Below are positions 37,793 to 44,489 of a DNA stretch of 44,489 nucleotides, in pieces; positions within the stretch are counted from its first letter, which is position 1; each line of letters starts with the position of its first letter. The notes under the pieces were generated by a model, which was not told the DNA's origin, searched no databases, and worked only from the letters and a program-made list of their open reading frames with translations. Origin of the DNA: a virus. The stretch spans positions 1 through 44,489 of the IMG/VR virus record IMGVR_UViG_3300005732_000014, one strand, 5' to 3'. The translations under genes and the position numbers were made by a program.

Positions 37793-38602
37793 GTGGACTG
37801 GTTGAAGCTCGCCATGGGCCAACCAGTAGGTGGAAATGTTCGGATAGACTGCCCCCATTGTAAAAGAAAGAAGGCCGCAGGCGTGACAAATCACGGTGAG
37901 GTGTATTCGATCTTCTGCTTCGGTTGTTACCACAAGGACAGTAAGCCTGTCCCACCGATGACCCCACAAGAGCGCAGGGCAATGCAACTACAAGCAGCGG
38001 AGTTCCGGTCCAAGCCCCCGGAGCTACCGCACGATTTCACAACAGAGTTGCCGCCAGCCGGTGTGCTATGGCTAGCAAAGGGCGGGCTGAACCACTCAGA
38101 CGTCGCAAGACATGGTTTTGGTTACAGTCCGTCGATGCAGCGCGTAATCATGCCCGTATATGAAGACGGTGTGCTGGTGGCAGTACAAGCCAGAGCGCTA
38201 TATAAGGGGCAGGAACCAAAGTACCTTGGCCAAATACGTCGTAACCCGCGACCGGCCTTCCAGGCCCCGCATATACAGCCTACGGACACGCTGGTGCTGA
38301 CAGAAGATATGCTTAGCGCCTGCCGTGTGTCGAAAGTATGTGATGCGTGGTCTACGCTAGGCACAAACCTATGCTCCGCCGTATTGGCCAGGATAGGAGA
38401 CACACACCACAAGAACATCGCCATATGGATGGACCCAGATGCTGCCGGAGTTCGTGCAAGGCGAAAGATGCACGCCCTTCTGCAGATGACAGGGAAAACG
38501 GTTTCAATGATCCAATCTGATCGTGACCCAAAGAAACACTCACTAAATGAGATACGGAGACTGATATGGCCGGACAATTCGATTACTGTGACATCGGGAT
38601 AG
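37793..38602 (+). CDS. DNA primase (T7 gp4 N-terminal half, separate gene)
   Basis: 269 residues from GTG 37793. The zinc finger is at the N-terminus, IDCPHCKRKKAAGV with the second pair in FCFGCYH. The TOPRIM core follows: VLTEDMLSACRVSKV with Glu near residue 169, then the AIWMDPDAAGVRARRK segment with the DPD metal ligands near 213. It makes the short RNA primers for lagging-strand synthesis. T7 has primase and helicase in one protein; here they are separate, with three small genes between. It overlaps the next gene by 37 bases. Confidence 0.93.
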   Translation: MDWLKLAMGQPVGGNVRIDCPHCKRKKAAGVTNHGEVYSIFCFGCYHKDSKPVPPMTPQERRAMQLQAAEFRSKPPELPHDFTTELPPAGVLWLAKGGLNHSDVARHGFGYSPSMQRVIMPVYEDGVLVAVQARALYKGQEPKYLGQIRRNPRPAFQAPHIQPTDTLVLTEDMLSACRVSKVCDAWSTLGTNLCSAVLARIGDTHHKNIAIWMDPDAAGVRARRKMHALLQMTGKTVSMIQSDRDPKKHSLNEIRRLIWPDNSITVTSG

Positions 38603-38877
38603 GCTGCACTCCTGCCCAATACGTGGCTCAATTTGATACAGCTGTCCCGCGCCTTGGTAGCACATACGTGATTAATAAGGGTTGCTGGATGGAGAGCACC
38701 ATCAAGCTGGTCTACACCACAGACGACGGGCGGTACATCATCGGGCAGGAGCAGGGAAAGAAGTACGGTCGTGATGCACACGGGGTATGGGTGTTCTACG
38801 CATCTGGGCCATGGGCTGGTTGGCGCGTTAACGATACCGCACGGGCGAACTACCGATTACAGGAGATCGACGTATGA
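38566..38877 (+). CDS. Unknown protein (103 aa) between primase and helicase
   Basis: 103 residues from ATG 38566 (ACGGAGACTGAT before it). MAGQFDYCDIGIGCTPAQYV at the start, then KLVYTTDDGRYIIGQEQGKK and VWVFYASGPWAGWRVND, which look like a small beta sheet. It may be a small DNA- or protein-binding domain. No family is recognised. Confidence 0.72.
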   Translation: MAGQFDYCDIGIGCTPAQYVAQFDTAVPRLGSTYVINKGCWMESTIKLVYTTDDGRYIIGQEQGKKYGRDAHGVWVFYASGPWAGWRVNDTARANYRLQEIDV

Positions 38878-39098
38878 CAATGACACGAAAGCACTTCGAG
38901 CTGGTCGCAGAGGCGATCCGTGTGGAGCGACCGAGCACCGCAGAACACCACAATTGGCCAAATAGACCGTGGTACGAGGACAAAGCGCTGGACCGCGTGG
39001 CAGAGAACCTCGCGGCGCAATTCACAATAATCAACCCGCGCTTCGACAAGGCGCGCTTTATGGAGGCAACCCGCCGTGACAAAAGTCCAGGAAATTGA
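38874..39098 (+). CDS. Small conserved phage protein (74 aa)
   Basis: 74 residues, ATGA overlap, RBS AGGAGATCGACGT. The pattern RKHFELVAEAIRVERP, then W at the middle and INPRFDKARFMEA near the end is one that recurs in many small phage proteins (NPRFDxxRF box). Function is not known. It sits in the primase-helicase interval. Confidence 0.78.
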   Translation: MTMTRKHFELVAEAIRVERPSTAEHHNWPNRPWYEDKALDRVAENLAAQFTIINPRFDKARFMEATRRDKSPGN

Positions 39099-39459
39099 GA
39101 ACGAACTCGCTGTGCTGGAAACCAGACAGAAGGCGATCAGTGACGCCATCTTGTGGGCTAAACACGATCTAGATGTGGAGCGCGAGAAGCAAGCGGCCAT
39201 CGACCGAGAGCAGGAAGAAACACTCATGCTGGAATTCCTGTGGGTGTTAGGGTACGAAAAGTCCAACTATCGCACCTCTACGTCGCAGACGAACCTGGGT
39301 GCCAGAAAACTGCAGGTCGCGACGGCGGATCCGGCGCTGGTGCCACATGATTACAATGTGAACGGCCCTTACTTCGTACAGACGACCCTAGTTGCCGGGA
39401 CTGGCGCGCATAACGTCCTACTCCGGGCAGCGAAGCTAAATGCCGGGATTGCCGTATGA
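39076..39459 (+). CDS. Unknown protein with coiled-coil start (127 aa)
   Basis: 127 residues from GTG 39076. The first 60 form a charged coiled coil (EIENELAVLETRQKAISDAI, DLDVEREKQAAIDREQEE), followed by a strand-rich domain (NYRTSTSQTNLGARKLQVAT, PYFVQTTLVAGTGAHNVLL). It overlaps the previous gene by 23 bases and the helicase start by 4. It could be an accessory replication protein; this is only from context. Confidence 0.7.
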   Translation: MTKVQEIENELAVLETRQKAISDAILWAKHDLDVEREKQAAIDREQEETLMLEFLWVLGYEKSNYRTSTSQTNLGARKLQVATADPALVPHDYNVNGPYFVQTTLVAGTGAHNVLLRAAKLNAGIAV

Positions 39460-40715
39460 GCGGGTTTGACGCAAACCTCCTCCGGCTTATGCGTACGCGG
39501 AAGAATTTCAACCGCTACCGGCGCCAGCTGGACGAGAGGATCGTCAGCAGTGCGACTATCGCAGTGTTGGACGATTTTGGTCGGTATTTCAAAGAGTACA
39601 AGTCGCACGATAAGATCGACTTCCAGCTTTTTGGACCACGGATGAAGGTGTGGAACCAGGGTACAGACGACCAGGAGCTGGCCGTTATGCATGTGGCGGT
39701 CAAACAGGCGGCAAAGGGGGAGATTTCCAAAGAGGTAGAGGAGAGCCTACAGAATGAGATCGCCAACCAACACCTCAGCAACACACTTCACACTCTCATA
39801 TCCCGCCATGCAGACGGCGATTGTCCCGACTTCGGTCTCCGGGTCCGAGAGGCTCAGAACGAGCACAAGAAGCTCGCTGCGAAGCCAAAAGCTGACTGGA
39901 TCGACCGCGATATCGGAGACATCCTACTCGATGAGGCAGATGAGACAGGCTATGACTTCCGGCTCAACTGTCTTCGAGAGGGTATGCGAGGACTTCGTGC
40001 CGGTGACTTCGGTATCGTTGCTGCGCGCCCTGATAAGGGTAAAACCACATTTCTTGCTGGTGAAGCCACCTTTTGGGCTCCTCAACTACCGGACGACAAG
40101 AACATCGTATGGCTCAACAATGAGGGACCTGGATCTCGTATCATTCCACGACTTTATCAAGCGGCGCTCGGCATCGGTCGCGAGGAAATGCTTGCGCTCA
40201 ATACCGCAGGGACACTCACCAGAAAATATGGTGATGTTGTGGGACGACCAGACCGCATCCGGGTCATGGATATTCATCGCACCCACGCTAGCCGGGTAGA
40301 GGCACTGCTAGAGCAGGCCAACGCCGGTATTGTGATCTACGACATGATCGACAACATAGGCTGGGGAAACGGCGGCGCGGCGCGGCACGAAATGCTAGAG
40401 GAGATGTATCAGTGGGCACGTGAGATCAGTGTCGGCATCGGATTTGCAGGCGTCGCCACCTCTCAGATTAGCGCGGAGGGCGACGGGGAGATGTACCCAG
40501 GGATGTCTATGCTGAAAGACAGCAAGACTGGTAAGCAGGGTGCATGTGACTTCCAGATCCACATCGGAGCCAGCAACGATCCAAGCCTAGAAGGCCTCCG
40601 ATACATCGGAACACCGAAGAACAAGCTGCGTCGGGAGGGGGCGCGGACAATCAAGGGTACTGCGCGGTTCATGCCACACATTGCCCGATACGACGACAAT
40701 TTCCAGGAGGAATAG
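39456..40715 (+). CDS. Replicative DNA helicase (DnaB/T7 gp4 C-terminal-like)
   Basis: 419 residues. The RecA-type ATPase has a Walker A ARPDKGKTTFL near residues 189-199, then IVWLNNEGPGSRI, a Walker B-like AGIVIYDMIDNIGWG, and ATSQISAEGDGEM; the late part has GTPKNKLRREG, all in the order of T7-type helicases. The N-terminal 150 residues are helical and should mediate hexamer or primase contact. It unwinds DNA ahead of the polymerase. Codon use shifts to T-ending codons around 39990-40240, over the Walker A region. Confidence 0.92.
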   Translation: MSGFDANLLRLMRTRKNFNRYRRQLDERIVSSATIAVLDDFGRYFKEYKSHDKIDFQLFGPRMKVWNQGTDDQELAVMHVAVKQAAKGEISKEVEESLQNEIANQHLSNTLHTLISRHADGDCPDFGLRVREAQNEHKKLAAKPKADWIDRDIGDILLDEADETGYDFRLNCLREGMRGLRAGDFGIVAARPDKGKTTFLAGEATFWAPQLPDDKNIVWLNNEGPGSRIIPRLYQAALGIGREEMLALNTAGTLTRKYGDVVGRPDRIRVMDIHRTHASRVEALLEQANAGIVIYDMIDNIGWGNGGAARHEMLEEMYQWAREISVGIGFAGVATSQISAEGDGEMYPGMSMLKDSKTGKQGACDFQIHIGASNDPSLEGLRYIGTPKNKLRREGARTIKGTARFMPHIARYDDNFQEE

Positions 40716-41039
40716 ATGAGCTTCTTTAACGAATTGCGGAACCTACCTAGCAAAAGCAGGCGGACAGAGAGGTCCGCAGCGGAGGAGGAAAGCATCCTGG
40801 CAGAGGCGCGGGCTATCCAAGATCGACGCGATGCTGAGCAGGAGGTGGCACGTCTACATGCAGCCGTAAAGTCAGCGGGTGACGGGTGTATACAAGTCTG
40901 GGATACACAGAACCACCGGTACGTTGAGCTATATCTACCAAGTGCGTGCATCCTACAGGATATAACTGAACTGGCTCTAAGCAGAGTACAGAAACCGAGG
41001 ATACGAGAAACATATCATGCAAGAGGAAGATCCATTTGA
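40716..41039 (+). CDS. Unknown protein (107 aa)
   Basis: 107 residues, start directly after the helicase stop with CAGGAGGAATAG before it. The first half is a charged helix (ERSAAEEESILAEARAIQDR, RDAEQEVARLHAAV), the second short strands (CIQVWDTQNHRYVELYLP) and a basic end. No family is recognised. Confidence 0.72.
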   Translation: MSFFNELRNLPSKSRRTERSAAEEESILAEARAIQDRRDAEQEVARLHAAVKSAGDGCIQVWDTQNHRYVELYLPSACILQDITELALSRVQKPRIRETYHARGRSI

Positions 41040-41227
41040 AGATCAAAGACTGTAGCACATGTAAGTTCATGCATGTGAGACCGAAGCTCGCGCCGTGTAA
41101 TACGTGCGACGTGAACGCCAGCTACTGTACTGGCTCTAATTGGAAGAAAGCGGAGACCACCGATGGGAAAACGAACGGACTTTACAGACGAACAGATCGC
41201 AGATGCTATGAAGGCCGGTCACGGTAA
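41036..41227 (+). CDS. Small Cys-rich zinc-finger-like protein (TTG start)
   Basis: 63 residues from TTG 41036, with AGAGGAAGATCCA before it. CSTCK, then 11 residues, CNTCD, then SYC and GSNW: this C-x2-C...C-x2-C...nW pattern is a known type of tiny phage protein that should bind zinc. No ATG lies in this frame near the start. The frame overlaps the next gene by 65 bases, so its last 20 residues may be unstructured. Function unknown. Confidence 0.68.
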   Translation: MKIKDCSTCKFMHVRPKLAPCNTCDVNASYCTGSNWKKAETTDGKTNGLYRRTDRRCYEGRSR

Positions 41228-42371
41228 CCTGACGCACGCCGCGCGGCTGCTCAATGAGTGGTGGGGGCCTGAGAGCAAGGTGACACGACAGAACCTACAG
41301 ACCTGGATCAATGACGGCGCAGACGCGGCACCGGAGACTGCTGAGATCATGGATACTGCAGATCTGAGCCGGAAGCTACGTCTACAAACAAACAACAACC
41401 TCGCGCTACGGCGACAGGTGCGAGAGCTGACGGATGCGCAGAACAGCGGTATCCATGTGATGGACCACATCCGCGATGCTGTGCGAGAAGCCATGGCCAA
41501 AACAGACGAAGTTGTTCTTCCGCCGACCGAGCAAGTCGACGGGCGACCGATCACGATTGAGCTCCTCTTCTCGGACCTGCAGATTGGCAAGCTGATGGAC
41601 GACTACGACAGCGTTGTTGCGGCGCGGCGCGTAGACGAGTGGATCTCAGTCGTTATGACACGGATCAACCAGTATAAGGTCCAGGGCTACTACATCGAGA
41701 AGATCGTACTTGCGGTACTCGGAGACATCATCGAGAGCGACAAGAAACACAGCAACTCTGGCCGTGCCTGCGACATCGGTACTGCGGACCAGATGAAGCT
41801 GGGTATCGACTGGATGTTCAACAAGGTCGTGGTGCCTCTGGCCAGCGTCGGCGCGGAACTGGATGTGGTGATGATCACCGGCAACCACGACCACGACGGG
41901 CACGGTCTGAATATGTTCAACCCAGGGCGCGAGCATCTGAGTTGGCCTATGTACCACGCCGTGGAGATGCTTGCACAGGCCAACCGCATTCGTGCAAATT
42001 TCTTCATTCCTACGGGTAGCTTCCACATACACGAGATCTACGGACAGCGTGTACTGTACGAGCACGGTGTAGGCGTGGCGACCAGTGGGGCTGCATTGAA
42101 GAAGCATGTCGGCAACCGCATCGACCAGATCAAGCAGTACATCACGATGTTCCGTATGGGAGACAAACACAACATCAGCCGGTTCAACAATGATCGGTTC
42201 GTCGTGAACGGGGCATTTTTTGGTGACGGTCGTAGTGGCGAGGAGTATTCGTCTATCGTCGGATACGACGGTGAGCCAGCGCAGATCATGTTCGCCCATG
42301 TGCGGCGCGCTGACAACTTCCGAACGTCCATCTTCGACAGTCTGGCTATTCAGTTGGGGCATATCAAATGA
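41163..42371 (+). CDS. Metallophosphoesterase with N-terminal HTH-like domain
   Basis: 402 residues. Residues about 8-60 (DEQIADAMKAGHGNLTHAAR, VTRQNLQTWIND) look like a helix-turn-helix, followed by a coiled helix. From about 130 the calcineurin-like metal sites follow in order: FSDLQIGK (here D-x-Q in place of the usual D-x-H), LGDIIESD, ITGNHDHDGHG, a His near LYEHGVG, and AHVRRADNF. It could cut DNA or nucleotides, as SbcD-like enzymes do, and the HTH may direct it to DNA. The substrate is not known. It lies between helicase and dNMP kinase, which supports a role in DNA metabolism. Confidence 0.85.
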   Translation: MGKRTDFTDEQIADAMKAGHGNLTHAARLLNEWWGPESKVTRQNLQTWINDGADAAPETAEIMDTADLSRKLRLQTNNNLALRRQVRELTDAQNSGIHVMDHIRDAVREAMAKTDEVVLPPTEQVDGRPITIELLFSDLQIGKLMDDYDSVVAARRVDEWISVVMTRINQYKVQGYYIEKIVLAVLGDIIESDKKHSNSGRACDIGTADQMKLGIDWMFNKVVVPLASVGAELDVVMITGNHDHDGHGLNMFNPGREHLSWPMYHAVEMLAQANRIRANFFIPTGSFHIHEIYGQRVLYEHGVGVATSGAALKKHVGNRIDQIKQYITMFRMGDKHNISRFNNDRFVVNGAFFGDGRSGEEYSSIVGYDGEPAQIMFAHVRRADNFRTSIFDSLAIQLGHIK

Positions 42372-42631
42372 CCCTGTTTGTAGTCTTCCTGGCACAGTTC
42401 TGTGCAGTGTTCTGCCTCGTGATGAACTCGAAGCTGTTGCGGGATGATCGGTGGGTGCTCGCGATGTGTAATTCGTGGCTCATCAGCATCACGCAGTTCG
42501 TGTTTATCTACGTGGTGGCCAACACCTCTTCGCCCGTCGCCACTTTCTTCTCCGCCGCCCTCGGTGGTAGTCTTGGATGCGGCGCCTCTCATCTGTTCTA
42601 TACGCACTACTTGTGGAGAAAAGACGCATGA
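42368..42631 (+). CDS. Small membrane protein with three spans
   Basis: 87 residues from an ATGA overlap. Hydrophobic segments at about 2-19 (LFVVFLAQFCAVFCLVM), 33-50 (MCNSWLISITQFVFIYVV) and 55-77 (PVATFFSAALGGSLGCGASH), with LLRDDRW between the first two. It might be a holin or pinholin partner of the SAR-type endolysin, but it lies far from it in the replication block. No family is recognised. Confidence 0.72.
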   Translation: MTLFVVFLAQFCAVFCLVMNSKLLRDDRWVLAMCNSWLISITQFVFIYVVANTSSPVATFFSAALGGSLGCGASHLFYTHYLWRKDA

Positions 42632-43161
42632 CCAACACGGATACTGGTTCTGGCCCACCGAGCACCAGAATGAAGTTGCTGATCATAGGACATGGTCGGC
42701 ACGGAAAGGACACTCTTGCAGAGTTGTTGCGGGAGGTCGGCGGTTGGACATTCGCAAGCAGTAGTGAGTGGTGCGCCGACAAAGTTGTCCGCCCAGCAAT
42801 GGCGGACATCGGCGTAGACTATCCGTCTTCGTCCGCCTGTTTCGAAGATCGGGCGAACCACCGCGAATTCTGGAAGTACGCTATCTCTGAGTACAATCAG
42901 CCGAAAGATCGGCTAGTAAAGGAGATCCTGGCAGTCAACGATATATACGTCGGTCTACGGTCCCGTGACGAATTCGAAGCATCTCGGCATCACTTCGACC
43001 GGGTTATATGGGTGGATCGCTCATGTAAGCTGCCACCAGACCCTACCTGCGACCTACTACCCGCAGATGCGGATATCCAGGTCGACAACAATGCTGGTCT
43101 CGTCCAGCTACGCCGCGCAGCAATCTCGCTGAGCGGTGATCTCCAACGTCTGAAAGGATAA
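42628..43161 (+). CDS. Deoxynucleoside monophosphate kinase-like (P-loop)
   Basis: 177 residues from ATG 42628 (ATGA overlap with the previous gene). KLLIIGHGRHGKDTLAELL holds the P-loop GHGRHGKDT at 21-29. FASSSEWCADKVVRP and FEDRANHREFWKYAISEYN are like phage dNMP and adenylate-type kinases, and the last part has VIWVDRS. It would raise dNDP supply for replication. An internal ATG at 42670 is a possible start but has a poor RBS. It lies before ligase. Confidence 0.82.
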   Translation: MTNTDTGSGPPSTRMKLLIIGHGRHGKDTLAELLREVGGWTFASSSEWCADKVVRPAMADIGVDYPSSSACFEDRANHREFWKYAISEYNQPKDRLVKEILAVNDIYVGLRSRDEFEASRHHFDRVIWVDRSCKLPPDPTCDLLPADADIQVDNNAGLVQLRRAAISLSGDLQRLKG

Positions 43162-43165
43162 TACT

Positions 43166-43405
43166 ATGAACTTCCCAAAAATCAACTTCCGCTTTATGTT
43201 CGCCCGCACGCCGTCTGCCGCCTCCGCCATCGCGGATCTGGAGAAGGCGCGTAGCCGCCTGCGCACTGTCGCAGAACAGAACGACAACGCCAGCCGGTTG
43301 ATGCGAGAGCGAGTGAACGAACTGCGCCAGTCCGCCTTCGAGGCCGAACAGGAAGCCTGCAAGGCACGCCGCATCGAAAACAACATCGGCAATCTGGTAG
43401 GGTAA
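43166..43405 (+). CDS. Small coiled-coil protein (79 aa)
   Basis: 79 residues, five bases after the kinase. Basic N-terminus (MNFPKINFRFMFARTPSAAS), then one long charged helix (DLEKARSRLRTVAEQNDNAS, RVNELRQSAFEAEQEACKAR). No membrane span. The function is unknown. Confidence 0.75.
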   Translation: MNFPKINFRFMFARTPSAASAIADLEKARSRLRTVAEQNDNASRLMRERVNELRQSAFEAEQEACKARRIENNIGNLVG

Positions 43406-43410
43406 CCAAT

Positions 43411-44379
43411 ATGGCGAAAGCAACGATCCCCCTCTCGACCGGTCTCAACCTCGACTATTTCGAGGAGGAGATCGTTGTGATGGAAAAATTCGACGGTGTG
43501 CCTATCCGTGTCAAGATCGGAGAAGGCGGCGAGCTGGTAGAAAGCACCACACGTCCCGGAGAACAGACAGTCAGCTCTGTTCAGCACCTCGTAGAAGAGG
43601 CAGTCGCGATCTTCGGCGGCGAGGGGCCGTGTGAGGTCGTCTTCGAGGTGCAGCACCCTACCGTCAAGACGTTCAAGGACGTGTCGGGTATGGTGCGTAA
43701 GGACCAACCGTGTGAGGAGCTGTATGGCGTTGTATGGGACTGTGAGGACGGGCAGCCGTTTTTCCTACAGCGTCTGCGCGGTATCGACATTCTGATCGAC
43801 GGGTACTACCCGTACAAAGACAAGATCCCGCGACTGCTTCGCTGCCCGCCGTACACCATCGTGGAGGCCGGAGACAAGGAGGCGTACGAGGGTGAGAAAC
43901 AGGACATCCGATACAAATCGGACACACCATCGGCCTACTTCGAGGGTTGGATTGCCAGATGCACCATGGACCCATTCATCCCGAACAAGCGTCAAAAGGG
44001 CTTCCAGAAGGATGTGATTGAGCCGACGGTAGATCTCAAGATCGTCGGGTTCGAGGAAGCTACAGCTACGAAGGACCGCCCAGAAGACGGCCTAAAGAAG
44101 GGCGACGGTCTTGGTATGGTCGGGCGTGTGATAGCAGAGTACAGAGGAGCACGGATCGGTGTAGGCCCTGGCAAGCTATCACACGACGAACGGAGAGAGC
44201 TGTGGTCGGAGTGGGTACATTGGCAGAGCACTATCGCCAGCGGGTACAAGACCACAGAATGGTCTCGGATCGCTGAGGTAAAGCACAAACGCGATCCTAG
44301 CTACGCCGCACTGCGCCAACCGACATTTCAGCACTGGCGGGACGACAAAACAGAACCAAACGAGGAGATCTCCGCATGA
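43411..44379 (+). CDS. ATP-dependent DNA ligase (T7 gp1.3-like)
   Basis: 322 residues (T7 ligase has 359). Motif I is MEKFDGVPIRV, with Lys26 as the AMP-accepting residue; VVFEVQHP suits motif III, FEGWIARC motif IV, and the TVDLKIVGFEE stretch motif V; the C-terminal VGRVIAEYRGARIGVGPGKL is the OB-fold part. It seals nicks between Okazaki fragments. In the motif IV region Arg-Cys follows where Val-Lys is more usual. The stop overlaps the next start as ATGA. Confidence 0.93.
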   Translation: MAKATIPLSTGLNLDYFEEEIVVMEKFDGVPIRVKIGEGGELVESTTRPGEQTVSSVQHLVEEAVAIFGGEGPCEVVFEVQHPTVKTFKDVSGMVRKDQPCEELYGVVWDCEDGQPFFLQRLRGIDILIDGYYPYKDKIPRLLRCPPYTIVEAGDKEAYEGEKQDIRYKSDTPSAYFEGWIARCTMDPFIPNKRQKGFQKDVIEPTVDLKIVGFEEATATKDRPEDGLKKGDGLGMVGRVIAEYRGARIGVGPGKLSHDERRELWSEWVHWQSTIASGYKTTEWSRIAEVKHKRDPSYAALRQPTFQHWRDDKTEPNEEISA

Positions 44380-44489
44380 GCGACATAAACCTGACTAAGA
44401 TCAAGAATGCGGCATCCAGCCTGGAGCGGGTGATGGCAGAGGATCAGGCTACGATCAAAATGCTACGCTACAAGCTGGAGGAGATGAGC
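44376..44489 (+). CDS. Coiled-coil protein, 5' part (continues at 1)
   Basis: The start of the 88-residue gene that is cut by the contig end. ATG 44376 overlaps the ligase stop, and GAGGAGATCTCCGC before it is a good RBS. The frame runs to the last base and continues in the first bases of the window to the stop at 221. The start belongs to the ligase operon, so it is expected to be made with ligase. Confidence 0.85.
   Translation, partial: MSDINLTKIKNAASSLERVMAEDQATIKMLRYKLEEMS
44422..44489. repeat. Right copy of 68-bp contig-end repeat
   Basis: Identical to bases 1-68. Within a coding frame that continues unbroken across the joint, so it marks a circular assembly, not the physical end of the virion DNA. 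Confidence 0.95.

Noticed and set aside
41646-42395. 249-codon minus-strand frame opposite the metallophosphoesterase
   Set aside because: The plus-strand gene has clear metal motifs; the reverse product is His/Val-rich shadow sequence without RBS.
1-44489. CRISPR array, insertion sequence, integrase or other lysogeny genes
   Set aside because: No regularly spaced repeats, no transposase or integrase frame, and no repressor-like operon are visible; the gene set is that of a strictly lytic phage.

Overview
The window is an almost complete, circularly permuted genome of a lytic T7-like podovirus (an autographivirus-type phage with its own single-subunit RNA polymerase). Every protein gene I can support with confidence lies on the plus strand. 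They are tightly packed, with many ATGA, TTGA or TGATG overlaps, and strong AGGAGG-type ribosome binding sites precede the virion genes. The first and last 68 bases are identical, and one coiled-coil gene runs across that joint, so the contig closes into a circle and its ends are an assembly cut. The host cannot be read from the sequence. Overall style and the secreted ClpP-like protein are compatible with a marine or alphaproteobacterial Gram-negative host, but that is a guess. An outer-membrane-directed spanin does argue for a Gram-negative host.

Layout. At 31.0-32.5 kb there is a 1.5 kb gene-free region: a long hairpin, a possible host sigma70 promoter, a strong phage-type promoter pointing backwards, an AT-rich stretch, and about 800 nt that fold into many short helices with GNRA loops. 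I read the last part as a large ornate noncoding RNA. From 32.5 to 36.1 kb comes a run of small accessory genes, mostly unknown, probably early: two membrane or exported proteins, one a secreted ClpP-like protein. At 36.4-37.3 kb is a lysis pair (T4-type endolysin with an N-terminal membrane segment, and a one-piece spanin). From 37.8 kb through the contig joint to 8.7 kb lies nucleic-acid metabolism: primase, DnaB-type helicase, metallophosphoesterase, dNMP kinase, DNA ligase, nucleotidyltransferase-like protein, DNA polymerase, SSB, 5'-3' exonuclease, endonuclease VII and RNA polymerase. As in phiKMV-type phages, the RNA polymerase gene lies at the end of the replication block, just before the virion genes.

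From 9.2 to 31.0 kb are the late genes in T7 order: small virion or accessory proteins, portal, scaffold, capsid with a strong terminator behind it, tail tubular A and B, three internal virion proteins, tail fibre, an XhlA-like membrane protein, small and large terminase, a coiled-coil protein, a second receptor-binding-type protein and a small beta-rich protein.

Control. A shared promoter of the form GTGACACTACTATAGGATA lies before the SSB gene, before the virion block, before the capsid and before the tail fibre. These are very likely the promoters of the phage RNA polymerase. A fifth near-perfect copy at 31.58 kb points the opposite way, into a stretch whose purine bias also flips to the minus strand. 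This antisense unit, beside the putative ornate RNA, is the most unusual part of the window.
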